Source: CAWCPR01 sp963797475
GTDB taxonomy: Bacteria > Chloroflexota > Anaerolineae > Anaerolineales > UBA4823
DNA length: 64,000 nucleotides
Direction of reading: 5' to 3'
NCBI GenBank assembly: GCA_963797475.1
Contig: CAWCPR010000001.1
Coordinates: 2,542,001 to 2,606,000, forward strand
The notes beneath the pieces are model-generated. The model did no database searches, was not told the DNA's origin, and worked only from the letters and a program-made list of their open reading frames with translations. Positions 33,481 through 41,400 of this stretch are shown one piece after another. Within the stretch, counting starts at the first letter, position 1; each line of letters opens with the position of its first letter. A program made the translations under genes and the position numbers.

Positions 33481-34116
33481 TCACACCCACGTCGTCTTGT
33501 GGCCATTGGTCGAAGGCCCGGATTGGGCGAGCACCCGCTCCACGAAGGCATTCGCCACGTGGCTGGGGATCGCCAATCCCATGTCGCCGCCGACGATCAT
33601 GGTGTTGATGCCGATCACGGCGCCGTTGGCGTTCACCAGCGGCCCGCCCGAGTTTCCCGGCGCCAGGCGGGCGTCGGAGCGGATGACATCCACCTCGCCG
33701 CCATCCCTGGACTGCACCCTGCCCAGGCTGCTGATCACGCCGGCCGTGACCATGCCGCGCTGGCCCCAGGGATGCCCAACCGCCAGGGCAAGCTGGCCGA
33801 CGCGCAGGCTGCGCGAGTCGGCGATGTCTGCCGCCGGCACGTCTGTTTCGTCGATCTGCAGCAGCGCCAGGTCGATCTCAGGCGCTTTCAAAACCTGCTG
33901 CACCACCGTCTCGCGGCCGTCCGGCAGGATGACCGAGACCCGGTTGCGGGCGACGACGTGATTGTTGGTGAGGATCCAGCCCCCAGGCCGCCAGACGACG
34001 CCCGCCCCTGCGCCATCCCGCCCGCTGCGCACCACCACCAGGCTGCGCTTGACGCCCTGGATGGCAGCCGCCATGGCCTCATCTAAATTCGTAAAAAGAT
34101 CCAATACGACTGACAC
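33481..34116 (-). CDS. HtrA-like trypsin-fold serine protease without PDZ domain
   Basis: A 211-residue S1C-type protease domain. The triad is visible as His in ILTNNHVVA, Asp in EIDLALLQI and Ser in APGNSGGPL. There is no signal peptide, membrane anchor or PDZ domain, so it appears cytosolic. I prefer the GTG at 34116, preceded by aggcaggttgaa; a TTG at 34146 would overlap the upstream gene. It lies 13 bp after another HtrA-like gene and 52 bp before the LuxR gene. Role: protein quality control is inferred from the family. Confidence 0.82.
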   Translation of the reverse strand: MSVVLDLFTNLDEAMAAAIQGVKRSLVVVRSGRDGAGAGVVWRPGGWILTNNHVVARNRVSVILPDGRETVVQQVLKAPEIDLALLQIDETDVPAADIADSRSLRVGQLALAVGHPWGQRGMVTAGVISSLGRVQSRDGGEVDVIRSDARLAPGNSGGPLVNANGAVIGINTMIVGGDMGLAIPSHVANAFVERVLAQSGPSTNGHKTTWV

Positions 34117-34129
34117 TTCAACCTGCCTT

Positions 34130-35041
34130 TTATTTCCGTTCCCCAATTGTAACCGTAACCGTCGCCGGCTGGCCGCCGCGCAGCACCTGCACAGGCGTGG
34201 GTTGGCCGACGATGGTGCCCACTAACCGGGAGAGCAGCTCGTCCGGGTCGCTCACCGGCTGGCCGGCCAGGGCCACCAGGATGTCGCCCACCAGCAAACC
34301 GCCCTGGGAAGCCGGGCTGTCATCCTCCACGCCCACCAGCAGCAGGCCGGTCGCCTGCTCGCGGCCCAAGGACTGGCGCTGAGCGGCGGGGAGATCCACC
34401 GGCTGGCTGCGGATGCCCAGGTAGCCGCGCCGCACGTGGCCGTGCTGCTCCAATGTAGCGGCCACCTGCCAGGCCAGCGCGGCCGGGATAGTGATCGAAG
34501 CGCCGCGCGCCAGGCCAGAGGTGTTCAGGCCGAGCACACGCCCGGCGGCGTCCACCAGCGGCCCGCCCGAGAAGCCCGGGTAGGGGATGGTGTCGGTGCG
34601 CAGGTACTGCTCCAAAAGCCCGCCGCGCCCGGTGCGGATTGGCCCGCCAACCGCGCTGACCACGCCCAGGCTGGCCTGGATGCCTTCCTCGGAAGGCCGC
34701 CCGAGCGCCAGGGCCAACTGCCCGATGCGCGCCGGCTGGGGAGCCGCTTCGGCCGGGACCAGGTTGGCCGAGCCCAGGCGCAGCAAGGCCAGGTCGCTGC
34801 CGGAATCGCGCCCGGCGACGGAGGCCGAAGCCTGCCCGCCGTCCGCGGTGAGGATGCGGATGTCGTCGTCGCGTTCGACGACGTGGTCGGCGGTCAGCAC
34901 CAGCCCGGAGGCATAGGCGATGCCGCTGGCTGGGAAGCGCCGCCGCCCGTCCACCAGCACGGTGGAAGCGCCGGCTTTCTCGACCGCGTCCGCCATGGCG
35001 TTGGAAAGGGCCGCCAGGGGATTATCATTTTCGTTGGACAT
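34130..35041 (-). CDS. HtrA-like serine protease with PDZ domain
   Basis: A 303-residue protein. The protease domain shows His in VLTADHVVE, Asp in GSDLALLRL and Ser in PYPGFSGGPLV. The PDZ domain follows (RRGYLGIRSQPV, then VEDDSPASQGGLLVGDILVALAG). No signal peptide or transmembrane anchor precedes the protease domain, unlike classical DegP/DegS/HtrA. The start at 35041 is fixed by gaaggagaaaaaactg. First gene of the minus-strand group that also carries a PDZ-less paralogue and a LuxR-type regulator. Confidence 0.85.
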   Translation of the reverse strand: MSNENDNPLAALSNAMADAVEKAGASTVLVDGRRRFPASGIAYASGLVLTADHVVERDDDIRILTADGGQASASVAGRDSGSDLALLRLGSANLVPAEAAPQPARIGQLALALGRPSEEGIQASLGVVSAVGGPIRTGRGGLLEQYLRTDTIPYPGFSGGPLVDAAGRVLGLNTSGLARGASITIPAALAWQVAATLEQHGHVRRGYLGIRSQPVDLPAAQRQSLGREQATGLLLVGVEDDSPASQGGLLVGDILVALAGQPVSDPDELLSRLVGTIVGQPTPVQVLRGGQPATVTVTIGERK

Positions 35042-35103
35042 CAGTTTTTTCTCCTTCAAATCTGTCATTACCGTTCCTGTCTTTCAAGATGCTTTGATGA
35101 TAG

Positions 35104-35442
35104 CCGAAACGGCCGCCGGGCGCATCGCCCAAACGAGCAGGTGCGTACCCGGATAAACGACCAGGTGGCGGCGAGGAACGGGCGATATCAAGTACAAATG
35201 CCTATGCACGGGGGATTGAAATCAGCGAGCAGTTGTGTACTATGAATGTCGCGTATGGATATTTAGGGGAGACATTCCGAAATGTATCAAAGGAATACTC
35301 ACTGCCAGTCGTATTATCAAAAGATTATGGGACAACCGAAGAGGTGAAGATCAGTGATACGACCTTCGTGATAAACTTGAGGGGAAAAATCATTGACTCC
35401 GATCATAGAACATTAAGAAATAGAACTTCCTTTGGGGAATGA
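35104..35442 (+). other. AT-rich islet with a short redoxin-like frame (possible remnant)
   Basis: From about 35180 the base composition turns markedly more AT-rich than the surroundings. A frame open from 35104 encodes, from ATG 35242, about 66 residues. They include YSLPVVLSKDYGTTEEV and TTFVINLRGKIIDSD, which loosely resemble the C-terminal half of TlpA/AhpC-type redoxins. The CxxC half is absent and there is no ribosome-binding site, so this is more likely a gene fragment than a functional gene. Nothing else was found in the 35042-35447 spacer. Confidence 0.3.
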
Positions 35443-35447
35443 CCAAA

Positions 35448-37436
35448 TCATTCTCCCAATCGTACGTACACCTCGTGCTCCTTGCCATCTTCCTCGAGCG
35501 GGATCAACCCCTCGGGCAGGGGGTTCCCATCCAGCTTGATCTCCTTGACACCGCGGTTGACGCCGGATGGATTCTCCACTCGAATGCGGAAAGTGGTCGC
35601 GCCTTTGCGGTAGACGATCTCGTAGCCGGGCCAGCTTTTCGGTATGCAGGGATCGATCCGGAGCGAGCCGCCCTCCAGCCGCATCCCCAGGATCGCCTCC
35701 AGGCCCAGACGGTACATCCAGCCGCTGGAGCCGGTGTACCAGGTCCAACCACCCCGGCCCACGTGCGGCGGCACGCTGTAAACGTCCGCAGCGACCACGT
35801 AGGGCTCGACCTTGTAAAGCTCCATCTTCTGGGGTGTATCCGCGTGGTGGATCGGGTTGAGCAGGCGGAAAAGGCTTTCGGCGGTATCCCCCTGGCCCAG
35901 CTCAGCAAAGGCCCATACCGACCACAACGCCGCATGGGTGTATTGGCCGCCATTCTCCCGGATGCCGGGCGGGTAACCCTTGATATAACCCGGATCGCGA
36001 GCGGTTTGATCGAACGGCGGGGTGAATAACAAGAATAAATTCTCTTCCGGGCGCACTAACTGCTCTGAAACCGATTGCATGGCCCTCGCCGCACGCTGCG
36101 GATCCCCGGCCCCAGACAGCACCGCCCACGACTGGGCGATCGAGTCGATGCGGCATTCGCGGTTCTCTGAAGAACCCAACGGGGCGCCGTCATCATAAAA
36201 GGCGCGCAAGAACCAGGCTCCGTCCCAGGCGTGCTCCTCGAGCGCTCGGCGCAGCTCTTGCGCCTGCTGCCGGTAAAAAGCAGCCAGCTCTCCGTTCTTC
36301 TGGCGCTCGCAGACCGCGGCGAAGGAAACCAGGCTGCTGTACAAAAACCAACCCAGCCAGACGCTCTCGCCGCGGCCTTCCCGCCCGACCCGGTTCATCC
36401 CGTCGTTCCAATCCCCCGTCCCGATCAACGGCAGGCCGTGCGGCCCGGAGGTTGTTCCTTTCTCCAGGGCTCGCCGGCAGTGCTCGAACAAGGTATAGGC
36501 CACCAGCGAGGCCTGGTACTGCCCGTATCGTTCTTCCTGTCCCTGCTCGAGCAGCGGGCCTTGCTGAAAAGGCGCTTTCTCAGCCAGGACGGACTCATCC
36601 CCGGTGGCGTTCACGTAGCAGGCCGTGACAAAAGGCAGCCACAATAAATCGTCCGAAAAACGGGTGCGCACACCCCGTCCGGATGGCGGGTGCCACCAAT
36701 GCAGCACATCGCCGGCCTCGAATTGATAGGCGGCTGAGCGCAGCAGGTGCTCGCGGGCCAGCTCGGGAGCGGCGAAGGTCAGCGCCATCACATCCTGCAG
36801 TTGGTCTCGGAAACCGTAAGCGCCGCTGGATTGGTAGAAGGCAGAACGGCCCCACAGGCGGCAGGCCAGCGTCTGGTAAAGCAGCCAATGGTTCATCAGC
36901 AGGTCCATAGACGGTTCGGGCGTTTTCACTTGAACCGATCCTAAGAGCCCTTCCCACAACCTGCCCACCGCTTCCCAGGCGGACGCGACCTGGCTTTCGT
37001 CCTGATACTGCCGCACCAGCCGCAGGGCGTCCTCCCGGTCGGAGCCCTGACCCAGCAGGAAGTAAACCTCCTGGGTTTCAGCGGGCTGCAAATCGATGTG
37101 GAGCTGCAAGGCAGCGCAGGGATCATCCCCGGCTTCCACCCTGCCCGATAAGCCGATGCGTTTCAATCCGGCCGGGGAGGCCAGGCTGCCCAGCCTGCCC
37201 AGGAACTCCGTCCGGTCGGCGGTCAGGCCATGCAGGGGCTTGCTCCCAGCGGCGAAGGCTACCCGCCCGCCGAACTCGACGTTATACGCATTGCGGGCCA
37301 GGAGCGCCTGGCTCTCATTGTCATACTCGGGCACGATGTATTGCTGAGCAAACTCGCGCGCAACCCCCAAAACCCACTCGACGTAATAAGTAGCCGTGAT
37401 GCGCCGGGGGCTGTCCAGTGTGTTCTCCAACTGCAA
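35448..37436 (-). CDS. ndvB: Cyclic beta-glucan synthase-like protein, C-terminal GH94 part
   Basis: A segment of about 662 residues that matches the C-terminal glycoside-phosphorylase (GH94) region of NdvB-type synthases: the helical barrel with QTLACRLWGRSAFYQSSGAYG, FRDQLQDVMAL, GTGDWNDGMNRVG (catalytic acid Asp) and PPHVGRGGWTWYTGSSGWMY. It is in the same frame as the preceding fragment and is separated from it only by a TAA at 37437-37439. The apparent start is a poor TTG without a ribosome-binding site, so it is better read as the 3' part of a gene broken by an in-frame stop. In intact enzymes this domain controls glucan chain length by phosphorolysis. Confidence 0.82.
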   Translation of the reverse strand: MQLENTLDSPRRITATYYVEWVLGVAREFAQQYIVPEYDNESQALLARNAYNVEFGGRVAFAAGSKPLHGLTADRTEFLGRLGSLASPAGLKRIGLSGRVEAGDDPCAALQLHIDLQPAETQEVYFLLGQGSDREDALRLVRQYQDESQVASAWEAVGRLWEGLLGSVQVKTPEPSMDLLMNHWLLYQTLACRLWGRSAFYQSSGAYGFRDQLQDVMALTFAAPELAREHLLRSAAYQFEAGDVLHWWHPPSGRGVRTRFSDDLLWLPFVTACYVNATGDESVLAEKAPFQQGPLLEQGQEERYGQYQASLVAYTLFEHCRRALEKGTTSGPHGLPLIGTGDWNDGMNRVGREGRGESVWLGWFLYSSLVSFAAVCERQKNGELAAFYRQQAQELRRALEEHAWDGAWFLRAFYDDGAPLGSSENRECRIDSIAQSWAVLSGAGDPQRAARAMQSVSEQLVRPEENLFLLFTPPFDQTARDPGYIKGYPPGIRENGGQYTHAALWSVWAFAELGQGDTAESLFRLLNPIHHADTPQKMELYKVEPYVVAADVYSVPPHVGRGGWTWYTGSSGWMYRLGLEAILGMRLEGGSLRIDPCIPKSWPGYEIVYRKGATTFRIRVENPSGVNRGVKEIKLDGNPLPEGLIPLEEDGKEHEVYVRLGE

Positions 37437-38483
37437 TTAAATCATTTTAACAGGCGCCTTGGGGCTGGCAAACAAACGCAAGCGCTGCTTCAAACCATGA
37501 CTGTTATGTTCGAAAATCGAATAACCGGCGCCATGCCGCACCAGGTAAGGCGCTGGAGCGCCGGCCGGCAGAGGCGTTGGCGACCAGACCTGGGCGGTCT
37601 CCTCATCGCGCAGGTAAAGAGCCTCCCCGGGAGCGTCGGAGACCGGGTCGTTGCTCCAGGGCGTCAGGCGATTTTCGCCGCTGTTGATCGACCAGGTATA
37701 ACCACTGCCAGCCTCCGAAACCAGGAAGCCAAAGTGCGGGTTGGCAATCACGTTAATCCAGGGTGCGGGTGTATGGCTGTCCGGAGATAGATAGATGAGG
37801 TACTCGCGGCCATCCGGGCTAAACCCGCCCAGGCCTTGATCGTAAAGCAGATCAACCGGCCGGGTCAAAGCGGGAGTTGGCTCATCGTTTGCGCTTGGAG
37901 GAAGCCCGCCAGTAAAAGGCGGCAGGCGGGGCGGCTGCCGGCTGACCCTCTCCATCTGCTGGGCGAGAGATCCATCCTTCCCATCCAGGATGACGCGAGC
38001 TGCAGTCTCCAACAAAACGCGATCGCCCTCCGCCATCTGGTCGACGAGCAGCAAAAAGATGCCTCCCCGCCGGTTCAGCCAGGCATCGCTGTTCATTTTC
38101 ACCAGCAGGCGGCGCAGTTGAGCGTTTAGCTCCTGCCCGTAATCCGTACCCTGAGCGTTCAGAATGACCAGGTCGATCATCATGCGGCGGTTGCGCCAAT
38201 AGATATGGGCCTGAAGCAGCTCCTGGACCAGGGGCAGGTCGTCCTGGCTCTCTACTCGCACGACCAGGATCGGATAATCGCCAGAGATGCTGAACGCCCA
38301 CAATCCGGGTTGTCCCTTCTGGTTGGCCTTTAAAACACCGGCGGGAGGCCGCAACGCAGAATGCGGATAAAGCAGCAGCGATAACAGGCGACCGGCTCGC
38401 TCCAGGTCGGGGCTGGAGAGACCCAGTTGGAGCAGCTCGACCTCCGCCTGGGAGCGAGCCTGGTTGAAAGCCCGGTCGATCAC
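37437..38483 (-). CDS. ndvB: Cyclic beta-glucan synthase-like protein, middle part
   Basis: A segment of about 348 residues covering the end of the second supersandwich region. The sequence continues smoothly from the upstream fragment if a frameshift is undone: in this frame the codons before the apparent GTG start read ALELAGRYQARHVIDRAFNQ, which is family-like. It ends KAPVKMI at a TAA, after which QLENTLDSPRRITATYYVEWVLGV continues in the same frame as expected for NdvB. It is not an independent gene. Confidence 0.8.
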   Translation of the reverse strand: MIDRAFNQARSQAEVELLQLGLSSPDLERAGRLLSLLLYPHSALRPPAGVLKANQKGQPGLWAFSISGDYPILVVRVESQDDLPLVQELLQAHIYWRNRRMMIDLVILNAQGTDYGQELNAQLRRLLVKMNSDAWLNRRGGIFLLLVDQMAEGDRVLLETAARVILDGKDGSLAQQMERVSRQPPRLPPFTGGLPPSANDEPTPALTRPVDLLYDQGLGGFSPDGREYLIYLSPDSHTPAPWINVIANPHFGFLVSEAGSGYTWSINSGENRLTPWSNDPVSDAPGEALYLRDEETAQVWSPTPLPAGAPAPYLVRHGAGYSIFEHNSHGLKQRLRLFASPKAPVKMI

Positions 38484-41400
38484 ATGCCGGGCCTGGTAGC
38501 GGCCTGCCAGCTCGAGCGCCTGGGGCGCGAGCCGGCAGCCAGGGTCAAGAAGGTAACCTGGCGCGATTCGTTCGGTTCCAGATCGACAAATTGACTGAGC
38601 GAGAGGATGGGATCCAGAGTAGCGCCAATGACGCCGCTCTGCCGTTTGTCGCTTCTAAGAGCCGCTGGCGAACGCACAGTCCGATCGCGACCGAGGAAGC
38701 CGAGGCGGTCGCCCTCATAGATGCCGGTAACCGGCTGGCCCGCCTCTACCACCAGGGAATGCAGCAAATAAACGGGTTTTTCGGCCTCCGAGCGCGGCCG
38801 CCTGCGATACAAAAGAGCGTTGAGTTGGGGTAAATATTCGCTCTCGATAAATAACTTATTGAAGGCCGGATGGCGCAAATCCGCGGCGTGCGGCGCCAGG
38901 ATCACCTCCCCATAACTTGTCAGGCTTAACCGGCGAAGCCTATCGCCATGATTGGTTAGCGTGATCCGGCGAATTTCGACATCTTCCTCGGGAGCCACGC
39001 TGATTTCCATGACCGAAGAGATCTCCTGATCTCGCCGGTGGAACTCAGCCATGTGCGGGCTATAATACACGTCCCGGCTCTGGGTAGGGACAGCCATCGG
39101 CTGGAAACTGGCCGACCACAAGGCGCCGCTTTCCAGGTCCCGAATGTAAATCCAGGCGCCCCAATTGTTAAGGGTGGTATCGGCCTGCCAGCGGGTTAAG
39201 TCAACATCCTGCCAGACGCTAAACCCTCCACCCGAGTTGGTAATCAGCAGGCCATATCGCCCATTCGAAAGGAAATGCACCTGAGGATAAAGCGGGTGCA
39301 CCCTTACCCGCCAGGGCGTGGTTACGACCTTAGACTGGGCTACCTGTACTGCCCGCCCATCCTCTGCATACGGCTCCTCAATCGGGGCATTCTGCGGGAT
39401 CTGCTCTTGCAGAAGCAGGCCCACGCTCTGAATGCGCGGGGAGGCGTGGAAACGATGCACCATGATATCGGTTTTGTCATAATTCACCAGGGAAAGAAGG
39501 ATCATGCCCTGGTGGTGAGCCATATATTCCTGTACGATTTCATAGGAATGACCCAAAGACAGGCGCGACTCGGTAAAATCGATCGCTTCGTAAAGGCCGT
39601 AGGTGCCCATCATTTGCAATTGCTTCAAATCGGCGATATTCTTCGACACTTCTTGTGGGCGCAGCGGCAGGGCTAACAGAGAAGCATAAGGGCTGATCAC
39701 GAGATCATCTCCAAGGCCGCGCTTGAAACCTAACCCAGGCACCCCAAACGCTCGATATTGGTAAACCATGTTGGCGTCGAAACGGTAATAACCGGATTCC
39801 GAAATGCCCCAAGGGACTTTCTTACCTTTTCCATAGTCGATTTGATAATCCACCGCGCCACTGGCGCTGTGATCCAGCAGGGTGCCCGGATAGCTACGCA
39901 GCAGCAAGTCTGGCATGAGATACTCAAACATGGTCGCGCTCCAGGAAAGCAGCACCCGGTTGCCATCCACCTGGGTCAGCGGGCGGCTGAGATGCAGCCA
40001 ATGGCTTTGCGGAATATCGCCTTTGGCAATAGCAATCAGGCTGGCAATGCGCGCCTCCGATTCCAATAAATCGTAATAATTGTTATCCAGCTTGCCTAAG
40101 GAGAGGTTATAGCCGATATGGAAAACCTGTCGCCCTGGATCGAATAAGAATTGGAAGTCCATATCCCGAACGTAATCCTCCGCCTGCCGGTAAAGTTCCT
40201 GATAACCGATGATCAGGATTTTGGCGGTCATCGCGGCCGAATCCAGGCTCTTTGAAAGCCGCTTACACCAGTCGCTGGCCGCTCGCACCAGTTCTGAAGG
40301 CCCAGTCATTTCCGCCAACAGGCGCTGCAATTCTGTTACCTGGGCCTGTCCTGCACTCTCGATTTCGCCGATTTCATTCAGGTTCGGTGAACGCTCGAGG
40401 ATTTGGATGAGGTTTTGCCAGGAAGTCATTAACGCTGGACCTGCGCCGGGATCCTCAAAAATGGCGGGCGGTTGGTGAATAAGTTCCAGCCAGGGGAGTA
40501 ATAAATCAATTTCGCGGATCATGTTGTCCAGGTGATGGCGCACCCGGCTGGCGATAATCCGCAGCCTGCGTAAGTTCTCGGAGCCCAATGTGGCGCTGCT
40601 CATTTCAACCAAAGCCATTAAGCGCCGGTCGAGCTCTTCCCAGACCTGACCGGACAGCTCGTATAAGCGAGGCATCCAGACATCGGGTTGTTCTTTTAAG
40701 GACAAAACCTGCTGGCGGATTTGCGCCAGGTGTTCATATAGACCTTTAACCGCCGAAGTAGCTTGAGCGTCTTCGAAGCCCTCAATCAACTCGACCATTA
40801 AGGCCAATGTATCCAGCAAACCGGCCCAATTTTCCCAGCGCAGCACGTCGGCATTCCGAATCGCCAGGCAGCCCTGCCCGAGGGCGATCAGGCAGGCAGC
40901 CAGGTTTCCGCTGTCGACTGTTGAAACATAGCCGGGCGGGAGCGGATCCAGGCTACGCGTATCGTACCAGTTCAGAAAATGGCCGCGATAACGCTCCAGC
41001 TTTTCCATGTTTTCGAAGGTGGTCCGCAGCCGCGCAGCCAAATCGAAGAGACCGATATAACCGAGATCGTAGGCACCCAGGGAGGAGAGCAGAGCAAGAC
41101 CCATGTTGGTCGGCGAGGTACGATGGGCAATCACCCCCAAGGGGACCTCCTGGAAGTGGTCAGGAGGCAGCCAGTGGTCTTCCGGCCCAAGAAACTGTTC
41201 AAAAAACAGCCAGGTGCGGCGAGCCAGGTTGCGCAGCTCATTTCGTTGGCTTTCAGACAGCAGCGCTGGCTTGCGCTCAGTCGGCAGGCTGATCCAGTAG
41301 GCGATTTCCGACGAGAGCAGCCACAGGACCAGCAGCGGGATCGCTGCAAGCAGAACGTGGGGGTCATAGAGGCCGAGCAACAAGGCCAGCGCCAGGCTTA

